Shown here: in pieces, positions 55,176 to 64,000 of the stretch
How the letters are laid out: each line of letters begins with the position of its first letter
Numbering within the stretch: position 1 is the first letter of the stretch
Source of the DNA: Flavobacteriaceae bacterium PS02338
Lineage (GTDB): Bacteria > Bacteroidota > Bacteroidia > Sphingobacteriales > Sphingobacteriaceae
DNA: 64,000 nt
Reading direction: 5' to 3'
Assembly (NCBI GenBank): GCA_029959615.1
Contig: JASCOD010000001.1
Location: forward strand, 310,001 to 374,000
Program-made: the position numbers and the translations under genes
The notes under the pieces: model-generated
The model's database searches: none
What the model was told of the DNA's origin: nothing
Seen by the model: only the letters and a program-made list of their open reading frames with translations

Positions 55176-55278
55176 TGTTAAGCGGTTGCAACCATTCCGG
55201 CATGTGCCTGTCTCCGCCAGTCCCAAGCGCAAAGGTTGCGGGAAGTTCGCGGCTGTCGCACAAGATTCCTTTTAGACT

Positions 55279-55307
55279 CCAGAACCTTTAGAATCTAAAG
55301 GCACTGG
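55279..55307. repeat. compact interrupted inverted repeat
   Basis: CCTTTAG (55285-55291) and CTAAAGG (55295-55301) with loop AAT, flanked by CCAG and CTGG that also pair. It lies between the PRTRC terminator and the barrel gene. No T-run follows. It may be a protein-binding site or an mRNA leader hairpin for the gene at 55378. Confidence 0.45.
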
Positions 55308-55377
55308 GGTAACAATATTCAACCGCAGTTGATTTATCTGAGATAATCAATTGATGGTTCCACTTAAAATTTAGATC

Positions 55378-56154
55378 ATGAAGACAATTAGAAATTTGGT
55401 TAGCACACTCTTATTAATTACAGTCCTTGCTTTACAAGCAAAATCTCAGTTAGCTTTTAATGCATATTATGGTGCCAGTAGTCCTTTGGGCGATTATAAG
55501 GAAAAGCCGATAAGTAATGCCAGGAACGGATATAGTTATGGTTTTGCGGCGAATTATACTTTTATGGAAAGCAATCTCGGTTTAGGTTTGGATATTCGAT
55601 ATAGCAAACATCCGCACCAGGCACCAGACACCGTTTATTCTAGGCAAGCTACTCATATCATCATTGAAAGCAATACGGCAAATTCTTACAGTTCACCGTT
55701 ACGCTTTGGACAGCTTGGGATATTCTTGGGACCTACTTACCGTATAGGCGAAGGAAGGCTGGGAATTGAGCTTTATGCAAAGGGCGGATTAACGTTTGAG
55801 GAATTTCCGAGTTACGTTACAAGGGAGACGACAAAAACTTCGTTTCCTACTCTTCCAGGTGCGGCACCCCATACTACCCAACGGGATCTACTTCGCACCA
55901 CTTCCGATCGAGCAAAATCTTGGGCTGCAATTTTTGGAGCGCGGGTTGATCTGGAAATATTGCCAAATGTGGGTCTATTCGTTTATGGGGATTACCAGAC
56001 GCCAATCGGTAATGAAGGTTCCTTTACAGTAGAAAACCTTCAAAACAATGAGCCGCCGCAGAAAGTGCTTATAAAAATGGCAAGCTTTGGTGGAGGCATC
56101 AGGTTTTCAATAGGAAGTGGTCGGGAGTATGGAACGATAAGGGATAATTACTGA
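55378..56154 (+). CDS. secreted outer-membrane barrel-type protein
   Basis: A 258-residue protein with a signal peptide (residues 1-23, ending LQAKSQ), then alternating strands of a small outer-membrane barrel (LAFNAYYGASSPLGDY, NLGLGLDIRYS, RLGIELYAKGGLTF, VGLFVYGDYQTPIG, SFGGGIRFSIG). No enzymatic motif. It is monocistronic with a perfect terminator. Such proteins occur as element cargo; surface exclusion or attachment is possible but not shown. Confidence 0.8.
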   Translation: MKTIRNLVSTLLLITVLALQAKSQLAFNAYYGASSPLGDYKEKPISNARNGYSYGFAANYTFMESNLGLGLDIRYSKHPHQAPDTVYSRQATHIIIESNTANSYSSPLRFGQLGIFLGPTYRIGEGRLGIELYAKGGLTFEEFPSYVTRETTKTSFPTLPGAAPHTTQRDLLRTTSDRAKSWAAIFGARVDLEILPNVGLFVYGDYQTPIGNEGSFTVENLQNNEPPQKVLIKMASFGGGIRFSIGSGREYGTIRDNY

Positions 56155-56169
56155 TCCTATTAATTTTCT

Positions 56170-56196
56170 AAAGGTGCGGGAATTCCCGCACCTTTT
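56170..56196. terminator. perfect intrinsic terminator
   Basis: AAAGGTGCGGG (56170-56180) and CCCGCACCTTT (56185-56195) form an 11-base stem with loop AATT, ending in a T-run. It serves the barrel gene and possibly the minus-strand XRE gene. Confidence 0.9.
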
Positions 56197-56296
56197 CTGA
56201 TTGTTATTGCAGGTCGCTAAGAAATTTTGCGACAAACCCTCAAAAAGGAAATACAACGATTTAATTCCCTTCCCTTTGTTAACACAATTATGCGGT

Positions 56297-56557
56297 TTAC
56301 CGAAACTTGCACATGATGGTTTCCACAAGTCGTATTTCTTCCTCGGGAATGTCACGAAGATCAACATGTAGGAGCAGATCAATGCTTATATGATAGTACG
56401 AGGCTATTTGCATCAAGATTTCCAATGGTGGCTCGGCACCGCCCTCTTCATATTTTGCATAACGTGGGCGATTTAGACTGATTTTATCACTAAATCCTTT
56501 CTGGGACAGCTTGTTTGCTATTCTTAAGTACCGCAAGTTATCGGAAAGGATCTTCAT
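56297..56557 (-). CDS. XRE-family repressor of the mutagenesis cassette
   Basis: An 86-residue protein with a Cro/C1 helix-turn-helix: LRYLRIANKLSQKGFSDKI, SLNRPRYAKYEEGG, EILMQIASYYHISIDLLL. No LexA-type protease domain. It is divergent from the polymerase pair, and the 93-base gap holds a palindrome next to its own start codon, so it probably controls both directions. This would make the polymerase genes responsive to this repressor rather than to LexA. Confidence 0.85.
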   Translation of the reverse strand: MKILSDNLRYLRIANKLSQKGFSDKISLNRPRYAKYEEGGAEPPLEILMQIASYYHISIDLLLHVDLRDIPEEEIRLVETIMCKFR

Positions 56558-56558
56558 T

Positions 56559-56577
56559 TTGCTAAAATTATTAGCAA
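56559..56577. promoter_or_regulatory. palindromic operator
   Basis: TTGCTAA and TTAGCAA (7-base perfect arms, 5-base centre) lie directly upstream of the XRE start codon at 56557. Placement and symmetry fit a repressor dimer site. Confidence 0.65.
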
Positions 56578-56592
56578 CAAAAATACGCCTTG

Positions 56593-56631
56593 TGATTAAT
56601 TTTCAAACTAATTTTGTTGAAAAAATAATCA
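56593..56631. promoter_or_regulatory. second inverted repeat in the XRE/polymerase gap
   Basis: TGATTAATTTTCAA (56593-56606) matches the reverse complement of 56617-56631 with one inserted base, about 20 bases before the polymerase start at 56651. A second operator or the promoter region of the polymerase unit. Confidence 0.45.
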
Positions 56632-56650
56632 ATAACAAACTTTTGGCGTG

Positions 56651-57808
56651 ATGGGGAGAGCTGTAGCACATTTGGATTTAGACACTTTTTTCGTGTCCTG
56701 CGAACGTTTAAACAATTCTAAATTTAACGACGTTCCGTTGATCGTAGGCGGCGGACATCGTGGCGTAGTCGCCTCATGTTCGTATGAAGCACGGAAGTTC
56801 GGTGTACGTTCGGCTATGCCGATGAGGTTGGCACTACAGAAATGTTCACATGCGGTTGTAGTTAGGGGTGACATGGAATTTTACTCTAAAAAGTCACACG
56901 AGGTTACGCAGATCCTTTCGGAAACAGTACCTATCTTGGAAAAAGCGTCGATAGACGAATTTTATATGGATCTCACTGGCATGGACCGTTTTTTTGGTAC
57001 CTACAAATGGACAACAGAACTGGCGGCAAAAGTGATCAAGGAAACTGGCCTACCTTTGAGTTTTGCGCTTTCGGTCAACAAAACGGTTTCAAAGATTGCC
57101 ACGGGTGAAGGTAAGCCATACGGTAATCTGGAGATAGCGGAGAATAATGTTAGGCATTTTTTAAATCCCCTTGTAGTTGGCAAAATTCCGGGGATCGGAA
57201 CCACGACTTCAAACCTATTGTCCAGGATCGGAGTTCGTACCATAGAAACTTTGGCAGATATGCCCATAGAATTGTTGCAGCAATTGATGGGGAAAAACGG
57301 CATCGAACTTTCCAATAAAGCTAATGGGATTGATCTTTCTCCAGTACAACCCTACCGGGAAAGAAAGTCTCTTTCCAAGGAACATACTTTTCATCATGAC
57401 ACCATCGATATTCCCAGGTTAAAAGCCCTTTTGATCGGAATGGTAGAACAGTTATGTTATGATCTCAGAATGGAACAATGGTTAACTTCTGTCGTTACCT
57501 TAAAGGTTCGCTATGCGAATTTCGATACGCACACCAGACAAAAGCAGGTCGCGTATACCTCATCTGATCATTCGATAACTTCTGTAGTACATTCACTTTT
57601 CGATCAGCTGTACGACCGTAGAATGCGTTTAAGGCTGATCGGCCTGCAACTTGGTGGGTTGGTTCACGGTGTCTATCAACCAGATCTTTTCAAGGATGAA
57701 CATAAAGAACTTGCGATCTATCAGGCTATGGACAAGATCAGGGATAGATTTGGTAAAGATGCAGTTGCACGATGTGCTGGAGCAAGTTTCATGAACAAAA
57801 AACTGTAA
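56651..57808 (+). CDS. dinB: Y-family DNA polymerase (DinB/ImuB-like)
   Basis: A 385-residue protein starting MGRAVAHLDLDTFFVSCERL (a GTG one codon upstream is possible). Catalytic residues are visible: the N-terminal D in AHLDLDTFF and the KASIDEFYMDL block. VGKIPGIGTTTSNLLSRIG is the thumb HhH motif. The C-terminal little-finger domain ends soon after QPDLF, a likely sliding-clamp-binding motif. Active-site residues are intact, so it should be catalytic, unlike the inactive ImuB of many proteobacteria. It is followed after one base by a DnaE-type gene. Translesion synthesis on the element's or host's damaged DNA is expected. Confidence 0.94.
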   Translation: MGRAVAHLDLDTFFVSCERLNNSKFNDVPLIVGGGHRGVVASCSYEARKFGVRSAMPMRLALQKCSHAVVVRGDMEFYSKKSHEVTQILSETVPILEKASIDEFYMDLTGMDRFFGTYKWTTELAAKVIKETGLPLSFALSVNKTVSKIATGEGKPYGNLEIAENNVRHFLNPLVVGKIPGIGTTTSNLLSRIGVRTIETLADMPIELLQQLMGKNGIELSNKANGIDLSPVQPYRERKSLSKEHTFHHDTIDIPRLKALLIGMVEQLCYDLRMEQWLTSVVTLKVRYANFDTHTRQKQVAYTSSDHSITSVVHSLFDQLYDRRMRLRLIGLQLGGLVHGVYQPDLFKDEHKELAIYQAMDKIRDRFGKDAVARCAGASFMNKKL

Positions 57809-57809
57809 T

Positions 57810-60800
57810 ATGTATATTAACTGCCATTCATATCATAGCTTGAGATACGGAACCATTCCTACAGCGGAACTGGTTGCTATGGCCAAGGAAAAAGGTATAT
57901 CATCTTTGGCACTGACCGACATCAATGCGGTTGCGGGCATATATGACTTTACAAAACTTTGCCGGGATGCAGGAATACGGCCGGTCGTGGGGATTGAGTT
58001 TCGGGAAGATGGCAAGCTAAAATTTATCGGGCTTGCCAAATCCCAGGAAGGACTTGCAGAAATGAACCTTTTTCTGACAGAACATAATTTCAGCGGACAG
58101 CCTTTGCCAGAGAGGGCGCCAGAATTCAGGGACGTAATTATTGTATATCCGTTGAATGTGGTTAGCAACCTACGCGAGTACGAATACATTGGCATCCGGT
58201 ATACACAACTTAATCTGCTTTATCGAAAGGAACTGCGTGAATTAACGCCAAAAATGGTTATTCTACATCCCGTTATGTTCCGGACAAAGCGAGAATATAA
58301 TCTGCACCGCATTCTGCGGGCAGTTGACAGGAATGTTATTCTTTCAAAGCAAGAGGAAGGAGATATTTGTAGCAAGAATGACTTTATGATCGGACAGGAC
58401 GAATTGTTAATGCACTTTCAATATTATCCGGAAATAATCGCAAATACTTCCAATGTTTTAGAACAATGTCATTTTGATTTCCAGTTTCATGTACCACGCA
58501 ACAAGCGTACTTTCACTGGGACCAAAGAAGGTGATATAAAATTGTTGACGGAACTGGCTTTTGAGGGTTTGAGTATTCGTTACCCGGATCATCCAGAGGA
58601 AGCGCTTAAACGCATTAAAACTGAACTGAAGGTAATTGACGAGTTAGAGTTTGCGGGTTACTTTCTCATAACCTGGGACATTGTGCGGTATAGCAATTCT
58701 AGGGGCTTCATGCACGTAGGCCGGGGAAGTGGAGCAAATAGCATCATAAGCTATTGCCTGGGCATTACCGATGTATGCCCGATAGATCTAAATCTTTATT
58801 TTGAGCGCTTTCTCAATTCGCATAGAAAAAGTCCCCCAGACTTCGATATTGATTGGTCCTGGAAAGAAAGAGACACTATTTTGCAATATATCTTTGATAA
58901 GTACGGTCGCGATCATGTGGCATTTTGCGGTACAAACGTTGAATTCAAGTACCGTTCCATAATCCGGGAAGTCGGTAAGGTTTTCGGACTTCCAAAGGAA
59001 GAGCTTGACGAGCTTTCTAAAGGCAAAATTCCCAAGGGCGATCAGGGAGAGATCATTAGTTTGGTTTATAAATATGGAATGTTGTTGGAAAAGTTTCCGA
59101 ACCAAAGGAGTATGCACTCTTGCGGGATTTTGATCTCCGAAGAACCAATTACCAATTATTCGGTACTGGAAATGCCGCCGAAAGGTTTTCCTATCGTTCA
59201 ATTTGACATGCATGTAGCAGAAGACTTGGGATTTGATAAGTTTGACATTCTGAGTCAACGAGGTCTGGGAACGATTGAAGAAGCTGTGCAGATCATTGAG
59301 CGGAACCACGGCGTTAGAGTGGACATCCGGAATACCGACATGACCACCGATAATCCCGAGTGTAATGAACAACTTGCCATCGGGAAAACTTTGGGCTGTT
59401 TTTACATTGAAAGCCCGGCAATGAGAGGATTGTTACGGCGTTTAAAATGTAACGATTACCGAACACTTGTAGCAGCTTCCTCGATTATCCGCCCAGGTGT
59501 GGCGCAATCTGGAATGATGAAAGAATACATTTTTCGGCACAATTTTCCGGATAAGTTCGAATACCTTCACGATGTTCTCCGCGACCACCTTTCTGAAACC
59601 TATGGGATTATGGTTTACCAGGAAGATGTGATCAAGATCGCAATCCACTACGGTGGGTTATCTGCCGCGGATGGTGACATTTTACGCCGCGCTATGAGTG
59701 GCAAGGGACGGTCACCGGAAGCAATGCAAAAGGTCAAGGAAAACTTTTTTGCTTCGTGCCATGCAATGGGACATCCCGAAAAATTGAGTGAAGAGATCTA
59801 CCGCCAGATCCAAAGTTTTGCGGGTTATTCTTTCTGCAAAGCACACTCGGCATCGTATGCAGTGGAAAGTTATCAGAGTCTTTACCTGAAACTAAATTAT
59901 CCGATTGATTTTATGGTAGCTGCAATCAATAATGGTGGTGGTTTCTACCGTCCGGAAGTCTATTTCCATGAAGCACGTATGGCAGGTGGTGTAATCCACA
60001 ATCCTTGCGTAAACCTGAGTGATACACTTGCTACCATCTATGGAAGAAATGTTTATCTCGGGTTCGTACACCTTAAAAGCCTTCCGGGTAGTGTTGCGCA
60101 AAACATCATTTCTGAACGGCAACGTAACGGGAAGTATAAATCTTTAGAAGACTTCATCGACCGTGTTCAGATCGGTATCGAGACATTACAGACCTTGATT
60201 TTTATCGGCGCTTTCCGCTTCACGGGCAAAAGTAAAAACGAACTACTTATCAAAGCGAGGTTGATCCTGGTCAATTATAAACCTCTGAATTGGGCGCCAA
60301 AGCTATTCCAGGAACCTGTAAAGGAGTTTGTGCTTCCCAAGCTTGAACGATCTGTTTATGAGGATGCGTTCGATGAAATAGAATTGCTGACCTTTCCTGT
60401 GTCACATAGCCCCTTTGATCTATTACGGACCAAACATCGTGGCGATGTGATGGCGGCAGATCTACTACTCAACTACAAGAAAGAGGTTAGAATGATCGCC
60501 TATCTGATTTCACGTAAGCATGTGCCTACAAAACGCGGAGATATGTTCTTTGGAACCTGGATCGATGCAAATGGCGACTACTTCGATACTGCTCATTTTG
60601 CAGATAGTTTAGCAAATTATCCCTTCCAGGGCGGAGGCTGCTACCTCATGAAGGGGATTGTTGAGGTAGATCACCATTTTCCGACAGTTACAATTTCCCG
60701 AATGGAGAAGTTACCGTTTATAGATGATCCACGGTATGCAGTTTCGGATGAAAGACGACACGAAACACAACGCAATCTTCACGAAGATGTTAGCATGACC

Positions 60801-60857
60801 AACCGGGAGCCTTATCCACAGGAACATGAAATTGGACTGCCAAGGAAGGCTGCATGA
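57810..60857 (+). CDS. DNA polymerase III alpha-type protein (DnaE2/ImuC-like)
   Basis: A 1015-residue protein with an N-terminal PHP domain (NCHSYHSLRYGTIP, LALTDINAVAGIYDF), the palm motif SPPDFDIDWSW around residue 345, HVGRGSGANSIISYCLGITD before it, and AFCGTNVEFKYRSIIREV after. It is about 150 residues shorter than replicative DnaE and ends in a region that looks like an OB fold without the clamp-loader tail, as in DnaE2/ImuC. It starts one base after the Y-family gene, so the two should be made together. An error-prone translesion role is likely. Confidence 0.9.
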   Translation: MYINCHSYHSLRYGTIPTAELVAMAKEKGISSLALTDINAVAGIYDFTKLCRDAGIRPVVGIEFREDGKLKFIGLAKSQEGLAEMNLFLTEHNFSGQPLPERAPEFRDVIIVYPLNVVSNLREYEYIGIRYTQLNLLYRKELRELTPKMVILHPVMFRTKREYNLHRILRAVDRNVILSKQEEGDICSKNDFMIGQDELLMHFQYYPEIIANTSNVLEQCHFDFQFHVPRNKRTFTGTKEGDIKLLTELAFEGLSIRYPDHPEEALKRIKTELKVIDELEFAGYFLITWDIVRYSNSRGFMHVGRGSGANSIISYCLGITDVCPIDLNLYFERFLNSHRKSPPDFDIDWSWKERDTILQYIFDKYGRDHVAFCGTNVEFKYRSIIREVGKVFGLPKEELDELSKGKIPKGDQGEIISLVYKYGMLLEKFPNQRSMHSCGILISEEPITNYSVLEMPPKGFPIVQFDMHVAEDLGFDKFDILSQRGLGTIEEAVQIIERNHGVRVDIRNTDMTTDNPECNEQLAIGKTLGCFYIESPAMRGLLRRLKCNDYRTLVAASSIIRPGVAQSGMMKEYIFRHNFPDKFEYLHDVLRDHLSETYGIMVYQEDVIKIAIHYGGLSAADGDILRRAMSGKGRSPEAMQKVKENFFASCHAMGHPEKLSEEIYRQIQSFAGYSFCKAHSASYAVESYQSLYLKLNYPIDFMVAAINNGGGFYRPEVYFHEARMAGGVIHNPCVNLSDTLATIYGRNVYLGFVHLKSLPGSVAQNIISERQRNGKYKSLEDFIDRVQIGIETLQTLIFIGAFRFTGKSKNELLIKARLILVNYKPLNWAPKLFQEPVKEFVLPKLERSVYEDAFDEIELLTFPVSHSPFDLLRTKHRGDVMAADLLLNYKKEVRMIAYLISRKHVPTKRGDMFFGTWIDANGDYFDTAHFADSLANYPFQGGGCYLMKGIVEVDHHFPTVTISRMEKLPFIDDPRYAVSDERRHETQRNLHEDVSMTNREPYPQEHEIGLPRKAA

Positions 60858-60887
60858 CAACCATCTGTTATTCAGGTTTTTGTCTTG

Positions 60888-62924
60888 TTAAATAACTACC
60901 TCAGTACTATCAATGCTGATGGAATCTATTTTTTCACACCCATTAAGATCACGTGGTCTCATACTTTTCAAGAGATAACAACAAGAATTATCTTTAGGTA
61001 TAGCAATATAATTAGATCTACAGAAATTGTTTAATAAGGTTTCATCCTTAATTAATCTAACTTTCCAACCGGGCATGTCTTGCGGCGGAATAAAATCATT
61101 TATGATTTCATCGTAAGTTTTGTCGATCAATCGAAGGATTAATTTTTTGAAATAAATTTTATGCTCACTATATAGATAGTACTCAAGCTCCCTATACTTG
61201 TCTATTAAACATCTTTTATCTGCACTTGCCACATTCCAAAACGACCACCAGTATGTGTAATACTCATACACTCCGTCATTTTCTATTGTCAGTAATGCCC
61301 TTCGCAACGAATTTGATAATTCATCCTCTTGATTGAAATATTTTGTAAAAACGTTACTAACCAATTTAAGTAAGTCAATATCCAGGCCGAAGGAGACTTC
61401 TTCTTTATGAAAATCGATACAGAAAAGCGCAAATGCAATCCTACCACGAAGCAGATTATTGTCTTCAAGTTCAATGATAGTCGATTTGTAGGAAGGTTCC
61501 TGGTTTATCAGTTTAGCTTTTAAAATTTCCTCTTCCACTTGTTCTTTAGCAAATGAAGATTTGACTGATTGTAGTTTAGCGAGATACAAATTAATATCTT
61601 CGCATCCTTCCGACAATTCATAGACAAGATTTATAACACCATCAAAAGTTTGTGGACTTCTAATGATTGTTGGTCGATCTCCATATTTTGTAATATCTCC
61701 TCTTGAAATAATATTCCTTATTATCCTCATCCAATCTTGGTACTTTTCCAGATCAAAAGTTGACACTTTTCTAAGGTATTCTGTTTGTGCGAAGAACAAG
61801 ACTTTTTGGGTATATGAGGCACTGTTTTTTTGAATATTTGAAGAAGTATTATCCTCAAATACTACAGCTGAAAAGATACTTTCATCTGCACTATGCTGCC
61901 ACAGATTGAAATTTAACGTAAGATTGGTTTTACTTGAATAGAGTTTTGAGTATAAATTGAAACAATCATTCAAATAAGTAAATCCCTGTCCGGAGATCAT
62001 TTCTGGCTTAAGAGCGTTGGGATTTTCCTGTAAAAGAGCAATGTTGGAAACGCGGTTATCATGTCGCTCCAATGAAAGCCTTATCATAGCAACAGTCGAA
62101 GCCAATCTCATGAATGCTTCATCTACCGAATCTTCCTTTCGATGACTCCACAACAAATCCGTCCATTTATTATCCACCTGACAAGCAAAGGTATCTTGAA
62201 ACTCGACATTCCTTTCCCAATTGTTGTCAATAATATATTTCTGAAATGAAGCCTTAAAATTCTCAAATGGGGAAAGTAATTTACCACGAGCGTTCATTTT
62301 GATATACAGGTCGTCTGTTAGTCCGATATTTTTAAGCTCAACATGATAGAAACTAATAAAACAATCGTCTGCTGATAATTTTGCCCAAAGATTTTCGACC
62401 TTGCAAAACTTGTTATTAATATCATTGATAGTTCTCAGCATGGCATCTATCGTTGGATCCTTTTCCCAAGATAATACGAACCATGGAGAATCAACTATCT
62501 TTTCTCGAAGGTCTTCTTCACAATCATTTATACTGATATGTTTGTTAACAAGCGCGATACAAAATTCACGTGAACTAATTCTGGTCTCATACGTAAATTG
62601 AAGAAATTTGTTGCGAACTTCCTCAGTCATTTGGTTTTCTCTTACAGCGGCATACCAATGGAGCAAAAACAATGTAGTGAGCCGTTGCTGACCATCTAAA
62701 GGCTGCAAAATCTTGTTTTCTATACTTCCATATATAAAATCTAGTTTTATCGCAACTGAATCATCTAAACTCTGGTAGAGAGCATTCAAGAAATTGTCAC
62801 GAATCTCACGTTCGTCAATCCTTCCCTGTGCGTAGTCCCTTTGAATGATAGGGACTTCAATCCTGTTCTCACTAAGTAATTTCCAAAAACTAAATACTTC
62901 TCCTTTATGAATAGTCTCGGTCAT
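60888..62924 (-). CDS. DUF262 (GmrSD-like) restriction protein
   Basis: A 678-residue protein with the DUF262/GmrS ParB-like nucleotidase motifs at the start: VPIIQRDYAQGR (about residues 24-35) and LQPLDGQQRLTTLFLLHWY (about 73-92). The remaining 550 residues are helical with no clear HNH (DUF1524) motif. GmrSD enzymes cut glycosylated or otherwise modified phage DNA, with DUF262 providing NTP-dependent activity and DUF1524 the nuclease. It begins 5 bases after the upstream DUF1524-type gene, so the pair is co-transcribed and may form one complex. Confidence 0.88.
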   Translation of the reverse strand: MTETIHKGEVFSFWKLLSENRIEVPIIQRDYAQGRIDEREIRDNFLNALYQSLDDSVAIKLDFIYGSIENKILQPLDGQQRLTTLFLLHWYAAVRENQMTEEVRNKFLQFTYETRISSREFCIALVNKHISINDCEEDLREKIVDSPWFVLSWEKDPTIDAMLRTINDINNKFCKVENLWAKLSADDCFISFYHVELKNIGLTDDLYIKMNARGKLLSPFENFKASFQKYIIDNNWERNVEFQDTFACQVDNKWTDLLWSHRKEDSVDEAFMRLASTVAMIRLSLERHDNRVSNIALLQENPNALKPEMISGQGFTYLNDCFNLYSKLYSSKTNLTLNFNLWQHSADESIFSAVVFEDNTSSNIQKNSASYTQKVLFFAQTEYLRKVSTFDLEKYQDWMRIIRNIISRGDITKYGDRPTIIRSPQTFDGVINLVYELSEGCEDINLYLAKLQSVKSSFAKEQVEEEILKAKLINQEPSYKSTIIELEDNNLLRGRIAFALFCIDFHKEEVSFGLDIDLLKLVSNVFTKYFNQEDELSNSLRRALLTIENDGVYEYYTYWWSFWNVASADKRCLIDKYRELEYYLYSEHKIYFKKLILRLIDKTYDEIINDFIPPQDMPGWKVRLIKDETLLNNFCRSNYIAIPKDNSCCYLLKSMRPRDLNGCEKIDSISIDSTEVVI

Positions 62925-62929
62925 CTGTT

Positions 62930-64000
62930 TTAATTTTTTAAGTACGTGATTAAAATGTTTTCGAGGTCCTCAAAATACTTATCTCTGTCCTCTTGCGTCC
63001 AGAAAGAAATTTTTGGGGGATAATTACTAAAATATTTGAGAAACACATTCTTCGTACAAATTGGAATGAAGCTACCTTGTTTATCTTTTTCAATAATGGT
63101 ATTTCGCTTAAAAGGGAAAACTGCGTTTTTATATCCTCTGTTTGTTTCAGAATCAAGCAAAGTCAAATTGGATATATCATTTATATCTTGATCGGTAAGG
63201 TTTTCATTGAAGTGAGAAACAATTTCCTTAAAAATTTCTTCGAATTCGTCTTCGTTTGCAACGTCTATTTTATCTGCACGTCGCTTAAGCGCTCGGCCTT
63301 CCTTAGTAGCTATGTTAATATACACTTTTGCATCCTGTAGCCATTTTGAGCGATCATCTGGCATTGGATCTGTAACAGAAGTGATATGCTCAATATCCCA
63401 ACGATTGTTTTTGTAAATATCGAAAGGAAAATATGAGTTGTCGTTACTGTTCTTTAACATCGTTAGAATATTATAAAGCAATAATACATTCTTGACCTTC
63501 TTGTCACCGTATTGTAGGTCTTCTAATTTTAGATTTCTAAATTGATCTTTAATACATTGGTCAAGAAATGACTCAAATTCAAGTTTTGTGCAATTTAAAG
63601 AATGGGTATATAGATCTTTGATACTAATCCATTCTGTATTCACTAAAAATCCAATCTTATGATACCAATCACGTTTATTGTACCATTCATCAAAACGTTG
63701 ATAGTAACTTTTTATCTCCGACCAGTTGTTCTGAATTGTTTCCTCATTTTTATTCTTGAACTTTTTATTAAAATATCGAAAGGTTGAATATTTATCATTT
63801 ACATCTTTTTCATTATTCATGAGATTAAATATGAACTCAATTCGATTTGTCGAGGCTTTATTCCCTGTTAAAAAATACCAGAACTTATCTTTCTGCAATG
63901 ACTGCTCAATTACATCCCATTCTGTAGAAATTTCCAATTGTTTGTGCCTAATTTTGTCGTTATATTTTTTGTCAAAATTTGAGCTATTGAGAAATAAGGC
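62930..64000 (-). CDS. DUF262/DUF1524 (GmrSD-like) nuclease protein, N-terminus beyond the window
   Basis: The frame is open to the right edge, so at least 356 residues are seen and the start is not. A TTG at 63937 is not a credible start because the reading continues with protein-like sequence (NFDKKYNDKIRHKQLEIS). Visible motifs are DKFWYFLTGNKASTNRIEFI, WDIEHITSVTDP with the DUF1524 histidine, then ISNLTLLDSETNRGYKNAVF and PFKRNTI, the Asn-rich end of the HNH nuclease. The missing part should be a DUF262 domain. It would be the nuclease partner of the adjacent DUF262 protein. Confidence 0.85.
   Translation of the reverse strand, partial: ALFLNSSNFDKKYNDKIRHKQLEISTEWDVIEQSLQKDKFWYFLTGNKASTNRIEFIFNLMNNEKDVNDKYSTFRYFNKKFKNKNEETIQNNWSEIKSYYQRFDEWYNKRDWYHKIGFLVNTEWISIKDLYTHSLNCTKLEFESFLDQCIKDQFRNLKLEDLQYGDKKVKNVLLLYNILTMLKNSNDNSYFPFDIYKNNRWDIEHITSVTDPMPDDRSKWLQDAKVYINIATKEGRALKRRADKIDVANEDEFEEIFKEIVSHFNENLTDQDINDISNLTLLDSETNRGYKNAVFPFKRNTIIEKDKQGSFIPICTKNVFLKYFSNYPPKISFWTQEDRDKYFEDLENILITYLKN

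Noticed and set aside
56558..56650. LexA box before the polymerase genes
   Set aside because: The palindromes there do not resemble LexA sites that I know; an XRE operator is the simpler reading.
1..64000. tRNA genes, rRNA genes, insertion sequences and attachment sites
   Set aside because: No cloverleaf with a GTTCGA arm, no rRNA segment, no transposase frame and no paired end repeats were noticed while reading both strands.

Overview
The window is Bacteroidota DNA, most likely from the family Sphingobacteriaceae (Pedobacter or a relative). Supporting signs are a SusC/SusD pair under an ECF sigma/FecR regulator, Bacteroidota-type promoters (TTG near -33 and TAnnTTT near -7), DUF6520 small proteins, a large multi-gene RHS toxin locus, and Bacteroidota-style conjugation genes. 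Both ends lie inside genes, so neither end of the mobile element is visible. No rRNA, tRNA, CRISPR array or insertion sequence was recognised.

Layout. (1) 1-1864, minus strand: conjugative-element genes ending in the start of a large DNA methylase/helicase-type gene that runs off the left edge; one encodes a TraE-like DUF4134 protein. (2) 1865-5239: a structured non-coding stretch, an RteC-like gene, an XRE regulator and small unknown genes. (3) 5325-17995: an ECF sigma factor, a PD-(D/E)XK nuclease gene on the opposite strand, a small CxxC protein, a FecR anti-sigma factor, SusC, SusD and a TlpA-like thioredoxin protein. Opposite them lie two DUF6520 secreted proteins, a MauE/DoxX-like membrane protein and a membrane LytTR regulator. 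Two copies of a 29-base ECF-type promoter precede the small CxxC gene and fecR. (4) 18097-20193: an AbiEi-like/Fic fusion and an XRE regulator, each with repeated sequences upstream. (5) 20404-43867: a 23 kb plus-strand polymorphic-toxin locus. It comprises an outer-membrane barrel, a secreted accessory, a giant RHS-associated protein that appears split into two secreted genes, another secreted protein, a 3889-residue RHS protein ending in an AHH-type nuclease toxin, and two tandem immunity paralogues. (6) 43938-48424: mobilisation region with a putative oriT, MobA-like protein, MOBP-type relaxase and VirD4/TraG coupling protein. (7) 48742-55114: DUF3560, a train of overlapping small genes and a PRTRC cassette (E, C, possible F, B and ThiF/E1-like). 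(8) 55378-60857: a secreted barrel protein, an XRE repressor, and a Y-family polymerase followed by a DnaE-type polymerase (an ImuB/ImuC-like mutagenesis cassette). (9) 60888-64000, minus strand: a pair of DUF262 (GmrSD-like) restriction genes.

Read together, this looks like the interior of an integrative conjugative element. The transfer modules (1, 6, 7) flank a large cargo: a nutrient-uptake/redox locus, toxin-type genes and the RHS weapon. Mutagenesis and restriction genes lie to the right. The RHS locus is the most unusual content. The most specific regulatory findings are the duplicated ECF promoter, three contiguous 20-base repeats in front of the XRE gene at 20193, and the matched promoters of the MauE-like and LytTR genes.
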